Assembly (NCBI RefSeq): GCF_005239225.2 | Contig: NC_133289.1 | Coordinates: 14,802,889 to 14,866,888 of the forward strand | Length of the DNA: 64,000 bases | Source of the DNA: Populus alba | Taxonomy: Eukaryota; Streptophyta; Magnoliopsida; Malpighiales; Salicaceae | Direction: 5' to 3' | Part shown: positions 55,163-64,000 of the stretch, one piece after another | Layout: each line of letters opens with the position of its first letter | Numbering within the stretch: position 1 is the first letter of the stretch | The notes under the pieces: generated by a model | What the model was told of the DNA's origin: nothing | Databases searched by the model: none | The model's input: the letters and a program-made list of their open reading frames with translations, nothing else | Position numbers and translations under genes: made by a program

Positions 55163-55816
55163 ATGGCAGGTTCCTCAAGTCATCATATAAGAAATATTTG
55201 TGTTTTCGGTGGATCCAGTTCTGGGAAAGAAAAAGAGTTTTTAGAATCAGCAAATCATCTTGGTCGGGTACTAGCTGAGAGAAAGATTCATTTAGTGTAT
55301 GGGGGAGGCAGCCTTGGGTTAATGGGAGGTGTGTTAATGGCTGCATTTTTAGGAGGCAGTCAAGTTTTGGGGGTTGTCCCCAAAGCTTTAGCAACTGGGG
55401 ACATCATTGGAAAAACAATTGGAGAGGAACTACAGGTCCCAACAATGTCTGACCGACTGAATACCATGTTTAACCATGCTGATGCCTTCATTGCCTTACC
55501 AGGTGGTCTGGGCATATTGGAAGAGATCTTTCATATTTCATCTTGGGCCCAACTGCACATTCACCATAAACCTATAGGTTTGTTAAATGTTAATGGTTTT
55601 TATGATAAGTTGCTGTCTTTCCTTGATCAAGCTGTGGAACAGGAATTTCTAACATCTTCGGCACGACGAATCATAATCTCTGCTGCTACTGCTGAACAAT
55701 TGATTGACCAACTACAATCTTTCATCCCTGTCATTGATCCCTGCATGAGTCGGCTAGATTGGTCAACTAAGGAAAGCCGTAAAAAGCTTAGATTAGATTT
55801 GAGCCTTCATCTGTGA
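55163..55816 (+). CDS. LONELY GUY-type cytokinin riboside 5'-monophosphate phosphoribohydrolase carried by element B
   Basis: 217 aa, intronless. Rossmann-like LOG/lysine-decarboxylase-like family: NICVFGGSSSGK (11-22), HLVYGGGSLGLMGG (43-56), LGVVPKAL (69-76), SDRLNTMFNHADAFIALPGG (96-115), then WAQLHIHHKPIGLLNVNGFYDKLLSFL. LOG enzymes release active cytokinin base from its riboside monophosphate, in the cytosol or nucleus. The family signature PGGxGTxxE reads PGGLGILEE here (T118I), which may hurt catalysis; A and D have Thr. The length fits plant LOGs (about 210-240 aa), whose nuclear genes have several introns, so an mRNA origin is likely. The C-terminal RLDWSTKESRKKLRLDLSLHL is unlike the usual short LOG tail. 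It lies in the same orientation as pol, 249 bases after ORF3. Confidence 0.93.
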   Translation: MAGSSSHHIRNICVFGGSSSGKEKEFLESANHLGRVLAERKIHLVYGGGSLGLMGGVLMAAFLGGSQVLGVVPKALATGDIIGKTIGEELQVPTMSDRLNTMFNHADAFIALPGGLGILEEIFHISSWAQLHIHHKPIGLLNVNGFYDKLLSFLDQAVEQEFLTSSARRIIISAATAEQLIDQLQSFIPVIDPCMSRLDWSTKESRKKLRLDLSLHL

Positions 55817-57045
55817 AACCTTGTGTCTTTTGGTTTTATTAATAGCATATTATTTTGTTTTTGTTACTTCTTATGTTTGTTTAAGTGTGTTTCAGGTTTG
55901 TCATTGTTCGCTGTTTCAGGTGATGTCTTCTATACTCTATCTTTCTACCTTCGAACATTGAGGACAATGTCTCGTTTTGGTTGGGGGAGAGGGTAGTAGT
56001 TTAAAAAAAAAAAAATACTAACTTGCTAACTGTTTTTGCTATTATTAAAACCATTTGACAAAATTGTTATTAGGATGGCAGAGTATGGAATCAATTTTAT
56101 TGACTCTAGAGACGCATCTTAGTAAGTTTCATTACCAAGGTCTATCATAATACTTCTTGAAATATTCAGGTTTACAAACTCTCACATTGTTATCACTTGA
56201 TTCTGCTCCTATACTCATTTAACAAGTATTATTAAACCTTCATTTTCACACACACACTTTAACATATGATTGTGGGTTGCACATTGGATTATTACATTAA
56301 TTATGTTCTTTTGTTGAAGGTAACAACTAAGGGAAAAGGATAGTATATAATTTGCAAAGAAAAAAAAAAAAAAGATAGTATTGATGATAATAAAACGTGG
56401 ATAAGTTTGGTTTCGTAGCCTCCCTAACCTAAGCAATTAAGCCCGAAGGGGTGTTTTAACACCTAATACCCTAAAGTCAACTGACTTGGGAGCTATTGGC
56501 TCAAAACTTGTTACATGGGTTAAGGAGAAAAGCTTAAGGGAATCAAACATTGCACTATCTACGTATCAGTATCTGCAACCCGAGTTGTTAAGCTCGTAGG
56601 GGTGTCTCAACACCTAATGCCCTAAGACCAACTGGTCTGGGAGTCATTAGCCTAAAACTCGTTACATGGGTTAAAGATACATTGTGTTTTAAGTTGTATG
56701 TGTATATAAATAAAAAGAAAAAAAAAAGAAAAAAAAAAGAGAAAAAAAAAAAGAAGAAAAAAATCCCAACCCAAGGAAGTTCACCTTAAACATTTGAACA
56801 TAATATTGTTTTCTTCCAACAAAAGCCCCATCATCTATGTTTTCATTGAGCACACAAAAAGAAGGTTTATTAATATCTTGTTTACGAAGTATGAAGCAGG
56901 AATATAAATTTAATGAGAGTTTGTTTATCTGGATAGATTAATGGAAGTTGAATGATGAATGCCTTGCTTTGTGGAACTTGCAAATTGTTTCTCTATTTTA
57001 ACGCTTTAGATTACTAGGGACTAGTAATAAGCTGGTTGGGGGGTG
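55817..57045 (+). other. Element B 3' non-coding region
   Basis: 1.2 kb without a gene. In order: ACATTG-AGGA-CAATGT hairpin (55955-55970); a purine tract GGTTGGGGGAGAGGG (55979-55993) followed by poly-A; a tandemly duplicated 151-bp RNA motif (56411-56680); an A/G-rich run (56710-56762); and the polypurine tract GGTTGGGGGGTG (57034-57045) just before the 3' LTR. The same order is found in C and D. Confidence 0.85.
56411..56680 (+). repeat. Duplicated structured RNA motif, period 151 bp
   Basis: Two diverged units. Each has GGTGT-(4 nt)-ACACC (56450-56463 and 56601-56614), followed 25 bases later by a 4-bp stem with loop AACT: AGTC-AACT-GACT at 56475-56486 and GACC-AACT-GGTC at 56626-56637. 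Three of the four pairs differ by compensating changes. Both units end '..TTACATGGGTTAA'. Confidence 0.65.
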
Positions 57046-58749
57046 TGATTAGTACTTAAAAGTGCATGTTTATCAAGGTTTTATATCATCATTTTGCACT
57101 TGAAGTATCAATAACTCCTTAACTAAAGCATGTTTTATAATAACAAGTTTGATATTATAAGATATCTTAATTTATGGTAAATACTCATTTTAAATGCAGG
57201 ACTATCACATAAATAAAAGGATTGATTGATGAGTTTAAGCATTGAAAGTTAAAGGACAAAGAGATGGCCAAACTTAGAAAAGAGATGTCGGTGCAGTCCA
57301 AACCGGAACATTGCTCGGTAATTGGATCATATCTGGAGCTCTAGATTTCGGATTTAGGTCCACTTTATATGGATGGAAAGGTAAGACAAAAGCCTACAAC
57401 TTTCATGCGGAGCCCAAGTTTTGAAAAGGTCGTTTTGAAGTCCAAATTGAAGGAACAACGAAGAAGTCCGAAGCTGTCCTGCAGCCCAAACACTATTTAG
57501 TGTTCAGCCCATATCTTGAGTTCTAGAAGTCCAAATGACCTCATCTTTTTTTTGTTGGAAAACTGAGACAATTTCCTAGAACATTCTTGAGGATTCTGGG
57601 CAAATTATGATGTTAGAAATGACCTCTTGATCAGACAAGAAGATAAGGATTGTTATCTAGTCAAGATGTGGCCACCCACTCATCAATTAGTCAACAAATC
57701 AATAGTTCCAAATTTTGGCCTATAAAAGGAGGCACTTACCATTTATTGAGGCATCTTGGTGTTCAGATCAAGATCATGCTCTTGCTTTCTCTCTTTGTAT
57801 TGCTTATGTCTTGCTTTCATTAATATCAAGTTTATGCACTTCATTTCCTTTCCTTTGTCTAGTTAACTTCTTTCTCATTTATGTTCTTGTCTTGCTCATT
57901 TATGTTTCTTTCTTTTATTATGTCTAGCTAAGTTAATTATGTCAAGGTGAAAAGGGTACACTAATGGTGTAAGAACAAGTATAATATAAACTTAACATGG
58001 ACCTTAACGTTGGATACTAACATGTTTTATATTTGTTATCTTGTTCACTTTAATACTTTGCTTGTTAAATGGTTAATCTAGATTTATGTTGTGTAACACT
58101 TGGTACAACAAATACTTGGCACTTTCATAGCCCATACTGTATGGTTTAACCGACACCTGAGCTATGAAAGGGACTTGATTTGTTGTTAACATAAGTTATA
58201 ATCATGAATGCCTGCCAACAGTTACAAGTATTAGCTTTATTCGAATAAGATAATTAATGTAATCATGTTAACAATTTATAATCTGATTGGAACCTCCTTT
58301 ATGTGTGGTTTCCAATTGAGTAATAAGAGTTTATATTATACTTGTTTGAAGTACCATAAGTGGATCCTCTAACCTTGACATTTGTTTTTATCATTGTTTA
58401 ATCCTTACGTTAATCTTTTATCTCAAAGTTCTCATTAATTTCTTCATCTTCTGTTATTATTATTATTATCATTGTTATTATTATTATTATTTACATTCTG
58501 TTTATACTATATAATATATATCTTTGATCTTTTCATAAAGTCAGTATATAGGCTGGAAACCTGTGACCCGATCTTTAGATCATTCTCAGGTATAACAACG
58601 CCACGTACTGAGTATTATTGTTGTTGTTGTCTTGTTATTTATAATTTATACAATTAGCCTCTCTGTGGTTCGACCCCGGTCTTGCCGGGTTATTTATTAC
58701 TTCGACACTCCTGCACTTGGGAAGAGACATCAAGCTTTTGGTCGTGTCA
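57046..58749 (+). mobile_element. Element B 3' LTR
   Basis: TGATTAG...GTCGTGTCA, 1,704 bp. TATAAAAGG at 57721-57729. Differs from the 5' LTR at scattered single bases plus a dense cluster near 57385-57465. Followed by the target duplication GGTCA at 58750-58754. Confidence 0.95.
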
Positions 58750-58754
58750 GGTCA
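58750..58754 (+). repeat. Target site duplication of element B, right copy (GGTCA)
   Basis: Matches GGTCA at 46957-46961. Joining the two sides recreates the family leader GAGTTTGGTCACGTACATTA, which B itself shows uninterrupted at 48849 onward. Confidence 0.97.
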
Positions 58755-58805
58755 CGTACATTAAGTGGTCGACTTTGTAGGGTATTCTCATCATTTTCAG
58801 AAAAT

Positions 58806-60475
58806 ATGGCCGAAGAAGATAATCAATCGCTTCATAATGAGAATAATGAGAATAACCGTATGAGAACACTTAGAGACCATATGAATCCCACAAGAACAAG
58901 TGCACCCTCATGCATAGTTTTCCCTCCTGATGCATCTCATTTTAATTTTAAACCAGGCATTATTCAACTTTTACCTTCTTTTCATGGTTTAGACCTAGAA
59001 AATCCATACTTGCATTTAAGGGAATTTGAGGAGGTCTGTAATACCTATAATGACTCAAATTGTAGCATGAACACCATTCGATTAAAGCTTTTTCCTTTTT
59101 CATTAAAAGATAAAGCTAAAACATGGCTACAAAATTTGAGACCAGGATCCATTCGTGCTTGGGATGATATGCAACAACAATTTTTAAAGAAGTTTTTTCC
59201 GTCTCATAGAACAAACTCTTTCAAAAGACAAATCATCACTTTCACTCAAAAGCCAGGAGAAACATTTTACCAATGTTGGGATAGGTATCGAGATTTGCTT
59301 AATACTTTCCCACATCATGGTTTTGAAACATGGAGATTGGTTTCACATTTTTATGAAGGTTTAACACCTAGAGATAGGCAAATGGTTGAATTGATGTGCA
59401 ATGGAACTTTTGAAGATAAAGACCCTAATGAAGCAATGAAGTACCTAGACTTGCTAGCCGAAAATGCTCAAAATTGGGACACCACAGGTACTTATGAGGC
59501 ACCAAGTAAAACTCAACCTCATACATCTAGTGGAGGTATGCACAACCTTAGGGAAGATCATGACCTTCAAGCCAAGTTTGCATCTTTAGCTAGAAAAGTC
59601 GAAGCACTTGAATTGAAAAAGAGTGGTCAATTAAAATCTGTTCAGGACATTGTGTGTCAAATCTGTGAAACCAAGGAACACTCAACCAATGATTGTCCAA
59701 CTTTGCCTTCTTTCAAGGAATGCCTCCATGAACAAACTCATGCTTTAAACAGTTTCCAAAGGCCCAACCATAACCCATACTCGCAAACATACAATCCTGG
59801 TTGGAGAAATCACCCAAATTTCAGTTGGAAGAGTGACAACAATAATACACAAAGTTCACAGCCACCATTTCAAGCACACCATAATTTCCAAAATTCTTAT
59901 GGATATGCACCTCCTTATGCTCCACCTCCTAGAAGAAATTTTGAGGACACATTGCATGTATTCATTGAAAAGCAGGAGACAATCAACACTCAACTTGCTC
60001 AAAGCATGACAGATTTTAAAGATGCTCTTGCAAAATTGACATCTGCTCTCAGTTTCCAAGAGAAAGGTAAGTTTCCATCTCAACCACAACAAAATCCAAA
60101 GGGGCAATACAATGCAAGTAGTTCCGGAAGTCAACACATGGATCAAGTCAAATCAGTCATCAGTCTTCGTAGTGGTAAGGTTATTGAAAAACCTATTCTT
60201 GAACCTTGTGAGAAAGATGATGAGTCTATCTCTGAGGGTAAGGAAGGGGTTGAACCTGAACATTGCAAAGAAAAGGCTAATTCCCCGCCATCACTTCCAT
60301 TTCCTCATACCATGACCAAACAAAGGAAAGTCAATCACAACTCTGAAATCTTTGAAATTTTCAAACAGGTAAGGATCAATATACCTTTGTTGGATGCTAT
60401 TAAACAGGTACCTTCCTATGCTAAATTTTTGAAAGATCTTTGCACTGTGAAGAGAAAACTGAATATGAAAAAAAA
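58806..60475 (+). CDS. Gag and start of protease region, element A
   Basis: ATG 58806, [12 protein letters not shown]. Same capsid domain as in B; zinc-knuckle-like CQICETKEHSTNDCP. Unlike B it continues in frame through NPGWRNHPNFSWKSDNNN, the proline/tyrosine-rich [14 protein letters not shown] and the linker [18 protein letters not shown] up to VKRKLN. One extra A in a run of ten (60468-60477) then shifts the frame, which closes at 60521. The protease continues in the next frame from about 60480. Gag and protease were thus a single frame in this family. Confidence 0.9.
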
Positions 60476-60479
60476 AAGC

Positions 60480-61785
60480 CTTTTTAGCCGAACAAGTAAG
60501 TGTCATTCTTCAAAACAATAATGCTTTGAAATATAAAGACCCTGGTTGTCCTACAATTTCTTGCTTTATTGGAGAACATAAAATTCAAAGAGCCTTACTT
60601 GATCTTGGAGCTAGTGTGAATTTACTTCCATATTCAGTTTTTCAAAGTCTCAATCTAGGTGAGTTAAAACCAACTTCTGTAACTCTTTTACTCGCCGATA
60701 GATCTGTAAAAGTGCCTAGAGGAATAATTGAGGATGTGTTAGTACAAGTTGATAAATTTATTTATCTTGTGGATTTTATTGTCTTGGACACGCAACCTGT
60801 TGAAGCATGTAATTCATTTCCTGTTATTTTAGGACGTCCATTTCTTGCCACTTCTAATGCATTGATTAATTGTAGGAATGGACTGATGAAGCTATCATTT
60901 GGAAACATGACATTGGAGATGAATATTTTCAACATTTGCAAGCAACCTGGAGATGATAATGATTTACAAGAAGTAGATCTTATTGAAGAATTAGTTCATG
61001 ATCAACTTGAATCTACTTTGAGTAAAATTGAGTTGGATGAATCTGAAGATTTGCAAATGATTTATTCTCAGGAAGAAATCACGGATGAAAAAGGCACCAA
61101 AAATATTGATGTTGATCTTGTGTCAAAAGTGACAACAGATTTGACATTTGACATCTCACCAATCGATGATTACTTTCCTGAAGAATCCTTACTTTCTCTC
61201 AGTTCAATGCTTTGGTTTGCTAAAAATATCAATTTTCTTGCAACAGGAGATTTGCCAGCTCACTGGAGTACCGAAGACAAAGGAAAGTTTTTGAACGAAG
61301 TGAAGAACTTTTACTTAGATGACCCTTACTTATTCAAAAATTATCCTGATCAAATATTTCAAAAATGCATTCCCGACAATGAGGTAAGTAATGTCATTAA
61401 ACTTTGTCATTCTGAAGCATGTGGGAGTCAATTCTCATCAAGAGAGACGACTGCAAAAATCTTACAAAATGGATTTTATTGGCCCACCATGTTTAAGGAC
61501 ACACATGCATTCTGCAAAACTTGTGAAAATTGTCAAAAAGTTGATACTGGTCAAAAAGTTTTGCTTTATAATTCTCAACTTCATTTATTTCCTGAAAAAC
61601 TAAGATCAAGATGGAGCGGTCCAATTATTTTGAAACATGTGTATCCTTATGGGGCCCTTGATATTGAGAATCCAAAGAATGACAATGTTTTGAAGGTAAA
61701 TGAACATCGTTTAAAAGCTTACTTTGATGAGTTTCCTAGTGAAAATGAATCCATTGGTTTGAATAATCTTATTGATAAAGGTTGA
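60480..61785 (+). CDS. Protease fused to RNase H tail and integrase ends, element A
   Basis: An open frame of over 400 codons despite two large internal deletions. It has the protease region ([41 protein letters not shown]), a joint near 61074-61090 passing into the RNase H tail (EKGTKNIDVDLVSKVTTDL), and the integrase zinc site (HSEACGSQFSSRETTAKIL...CKTCENCQK). A second joint near 61540-61550 leads to the integrase C-terminal domain ([25 protein letters not shown]...). RT, most of RNase H and the D,D,E core are missing. Both joints keep the frame and recur in element C. A protein of this composition could at most supply protease; upstream it needs the frame broken at 60477. Confidence 0.87.
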
Positions 61786-61861
61786 TTATTTTGTTTTTCT
61801 CACTTTTTTTTTGTTGCTTTTTAGTGTGACTTTTGTTTTGCTAGTCTCTCACCCCGGTCAA

Positions 61862-61885
61862 ATGGCGGATAACGGTACTCCGTGA
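61862..61885 (+). CDS. Seven-codon conserved mini-ORF (MADNGTP), element A
   Basis: Identical to the B copy and in the same position between pol and ORF3. Confidence 0.35.
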   Translation: MADNGTP

Positions 61886-61993
61886 CATAAGTCGGTTCTT
61901 TCAGTTTCCCAAATAACTGATATCTGTATATATTTGTACAATTCTGTGCTCTTTTTCCCTTATTTGAATCTCGTCTCCAATTCTCTTTTGAAA

Positions 61994-62542
61994 ATGGACA
62001 CCACTCTTGAAAAGTTGAAAAGGTATTTTCCCGCTCTGCCTCAGAATGCGATTACAAAAATTTACCGTGCTAGGTGTGAAAGATTACGGTTGTTAATGAA
62101 TCATGGAATTCCTGAAGATATTCGCTGGCTAATTGAAGCAAAGGTCCGATTATCAGGTGAGTCCTCCAATTCTTTCATTTCACACATGCCTGGAACAGGT
62201 AAAAGCACTTTTGCAAAAAAACGTCGTGCTAAACGACTGAAAGTCTGTCACAGATGTGCCAGATGGACTTGTAATGCGACATGTCGTTCTTTAGGAATGG
62301 TATCTGTAAACCGTGAAGATAAAATACAATTCATTAAGGATGGCCTGAGTAAGGGGTCTTTAGATAATCTTTTGTTGACCCTTGAGACGCATCCTAGTGG
62401 AGATGTGCATCGTGTAGTTCATGATTTATGGCCACAATTCCATAAAGAACATGATCGACTTAGTCTTGGGAATCTGACTAAAAAAGACCTTGTTTGCCAG
62501 TTTTTAAGAAAACTGGATGGGAAGCCTATCCCCGACCCATAG
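61994..62542 (+). CDS. ORF3: cysteine-rich, nucleic-acid-binding-like protein, element A
   Basis: 182 aa, complete, start MDTTLEKLKR. Very similar to the B protein, with MPGTGKSTFAKKRRAKRLK followed by CHRCARWTCNATC. Because the enzymes of pol are lost in A while this frame is whole, it is the clearest sign that ORF3 matters to the element, or that the insertion is recent. See the B entry for domain reasoning. Confidence 0.75.
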   Translation: MDTTLEKLKRYFPALPQNAITKIYRARCERLRLLMNHGIPEDIRWLIEAKVRLSGESSNSFISHMPGTGKSTFAKKRRAKRLKVCHRCARWTCNATCRSLGMVSVNREDKIQFIKDGLSKGSLDNLLLTLETHPSGDVHRVVHDLWPQFHKEHDRLSLGNLTKKDLVCQFLRKLDGKPIPDP

Positions 62543-62639
62543 AGGGCGTTTAAGCCGTTCTTGGACGTAAAACCAAGGGAAAATGTGAGCCACAATCACA
62601 ACTACCTGTACATACATGCTTTTTCAAAATAAATAATTA

Positions 62640-62674
<35 letters not shown>

Positions 62675-62795
62675 ATAGCTGACCTACATATAGGTGGTAT
62701 GATTGCATTTTCCATTTTTAATCTATAAATTCTTCTCTTCCTTCCCTTCATTTCTACTCATCCCATACATTCATCAAATTTAGAAGTGTGTAGAA
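62543..62795 (+). promoter_or_regulatory. ORF3-LOG spacer with candidate private LOG promoter, element A
   Basis: (GA)n expanded to about 14 repeats (62643-62671), CTACATATAGG and TATAAAT (62724-62730), 72 bases before the LOG ATG, followed by CT-rich sequence as in B. Confidence 0.5.
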
Positions 62796-63449
62796 ATGGC
62801 AGGTTCCTCAAGTCATCACATAAAAAATATTTGTGTTTTCGGTGGATCCAGTCCTGGGAAAGTAAAAGAGTTTTTAGAATCAGCAAATCATCTTGGTCGG
62901 GTACTAGCTGAGAGAAAGATTCATTTAGTGTATGGGGGAGGTAGCCTTGGGTTAATGGGAGGTGTTTCAATGGCTGCATTTTTAGGAGGCAGTCAAGTTT
63001 TGGGGGTTGTCCCCAAAGCTTTAGCAAATGGGGACATCATTGGAAAAACAATTGGAGAGGAACTACAGGTCCCAACAATGTCTGACCGACTGAATACCAT
63101 GTTTAACCATGTTGATGCCTTCATTGCCTTACCAGGTGGTCTGGGCACATTTGAAGAGATCTTTCATATTTCATCTTGGGCCCAACTGCACATTCACCAT
63201 AAACCTATAGGTTTGTTAAATGTTAATGGTTTTTATGATAAGTTGCTCTCTTTCCTTGATCAAGCTGTGGAACATGAATTTCTAACATCTTCGGCACGAC
63301 GAATCATAATCTCTGCTGCTACTGCTGAACAATTGATTGACCAAGTACAATCTTTCATCCCTATCATTGATCCCTGCATGAGTCGCCTAGATTGGTCAAC
63401 TAAGGAAAGCCGTAAAAAGCTTAGATTAGATTTGAGCCTTCATCTGTGA
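62796..63449 (+). CDS. LONELY GUY-type cytokinin riboside 5'-monophosphate phosphoribohydrolase carried by element A
   Basis: 217 aa, intact and intronless. NICVFGGSSPGK (11-22), VYGGGSLGLMGG (45-56), VVPKAL (71-76), SDRLNTMFNHVDAFIALPGGLGTFEE (96-121), WAQLHIHHKPIGLLNVNGFYDKLLSF. The PGGxGTxxE signature and the preceding Arg (SDR) that LOG enzymes use for the nucleotide are all present, so this copy is the best candidate for an active enzyme. It would convert cytokinin nucleotides (iP- or tZ-riboside monophosphate) to free cytokinin. Compared with B I count about 16 base differences, some 11 of them changing residues. Confidence 0.93.
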   Translation: MAGSSSHHIKNICVFGGSSPGKVKEFLESANHLGRVLAERKIHLVYGGGSLGLMGGVSMAAFLGGSQVLGVVPKALANGDIIGKTIGEELQVPTMSDRLNTMFNHVDAFIALPGGLGTFEEIFHISSWAQLHIHHKPIGLLNVNGFYDKLLSFLDQAVEHEFLTSSARRIIISAATAEQLIDQVQSFIPIIDPCMSRLDWSTKESRKKLRLDLSLHL

Positions 63450-64000
63450 AACCTTGTGTCTTTTGGTTTTATTAATAGCATATTATTTTGTTATGTTACT
63501 TCTTATATTTGTTTAAGTGTGTTTCAGGTTTGTCATTGTTCGTTGTTTCAGGTGATGTCTTCTATACTCTATCTTTCTACCTTAGGACATTGAGGACAAT
63601 GTCTCGTTTTGGTTGGGGGGAGAGGGTAGTACTTCAAAAAAAAAAAAAAAAAAAAAAACTAATTTGCTAACTGTTTTTGCTATTATTAAAACCATTTGAC
63701 AAAATTGTTATTAGGATGGCAGAGTATGGAATCAATTTTATTGACTCTAGAGACGCATCTTAGTAAGTTTCATTACCAAGGTCTATCATAATACTTCTTG
63801 AAATATTCAGGTTTACAAACTCTCACATTGTTATCACTTGATTCTGCTCATATACTCATTTAACAAGTATTATTAAACCTTCATTTTCACACACACACTT
63901 TAAAATATGATTGTGGGTTGCACATTGGATTATTACATTAATTATGTTCTTTTGTTGAAGGTAACAACTAAGGGAAAATGATAGTATATAATTTGCAAAA
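63450..64000 (+). other. Element A 3' non-coding region, cut by the window edge
   Basis: Same order as in B: hairpin ACATTG-AGGA-CAATGT (63587-63602), purine tract GGTTGGGGGGAGAGGG (from about 63610), a 22-base poly-A run, then AT-rich sequence. The duplicated RNA motif and 3' LTR should follow outside the window. Confidence 0.85.

Larger units (their letters stand above)
46962..58749 (+). mobile_element. Element B: near-complete Athila-like LTR retrotransposon with ORF3 and LOG, 11.8 kb
   Basis: Two LTRs (46962-48673 and 57046-58749), tRNA-Asp primer site, leader, gag, pol (protease, RT, RNase H, integrase), ORF3, LOG, long 3' non-coding region and polypurine tract, flanked by the 5-bp duplication GGTCA. 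It is the most complete copy in the window. Visible defects are a 2-bp loss splitting gag from pol, a Cys-to-Tyr change in the integrase zinc site and a Thr-to-Ile change in the LOG signature. Confidence 0.96.
58755..64000 (+). mobile_element. Element A, internal part (continues beyond the window)
   Basis: Rest of the leader, gag-protease, a fused pol remnant, ORF3, LOG and the start of the 3' region. Together with 45063-46961 it forms one element. Its 3' LTR and right target duplication are outside the window. Lacks RT/most of RNase H and the integrase core, so it needs another element's enzymes to move. Confidence 0.93.

Overview
This is plant nuclear DNA, almost certainly from a woody eudicot. 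Poplar or willow is my best guess, because an AT-rich short interspersed repeat seen three times (about 4280, 39370 and 43660) looks like one I associate with Salicaceae. Only one ordinary host gene is visible: an intronless DREB-type AP2/ERF transcription factor on the minus strand at 1458-2318. Almost everything else is transposon, mostly Ty3/gypsy elements nested in one another.

Layout. 1-9.5 kb: the DREB gene, then AT-rich intergenic DNA with dispersed repeats and a decayed RT fragment. 9.9-11.0 kb: the 3' end of a short-LTR gypsy element (E). 11.0-29.8 kb: an old Athila-like element (D, plus strand), interrupted by a younger relative (C, 12456-20751, 5-bp target duplication CCTGT) and by a 2.4-kb solo LTR of another family (24997-27375, duplication TGCTC). 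29.8-35.0 kb: a decayed Tat/Retand-type element on the minus strand. 35.0-37.0 kb: minus-strand Athila-like LTRs (F). 38.0-39.3 kb: a LINE remnant. 42.9-45.1 kb: a decayed minus-strand gypsy chromovirus. Into its RT is inserted element A (from 45063, running off the right edge), and into the leader of A is inserted element B (46962-58749, duplication GGTCA).

The notable system is the Athila-like family itself (LTR about 1.7 kb, tRNA-Asp primer site). Downstream of gag-pol, where Athila elements are known to have room for an env-like gene, this family carries two extra genes. The first (ORF3, 182 aa) has a basic patch followed by a four-cysteine cluster, and resembles the cysteine-rich nucleic-acid-binding proteins of carlaviruses. 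The second (217 aa) is an intronless LONELY GUY (LOG) cytokinin riboside 5'-monophosphate phosphoribohydrolase. ORF3 is in all four copies that reach this far and LOG is in three (A, B, D). The LOG gene is preceded by its own (GA)n tract and TATA box. A and C share two in-frame internal deletions that remove RT/most of RNase H and the integrase core. They therefore look like a non-autonomous subfamily that kept gag, protease, ORF3 and, in A, LOG. The family also has a long 3' region with a tandemly duplicated, covarying RNA hairpin motif.

All boundaries and identities were read by eye; no alignments or searches were run.
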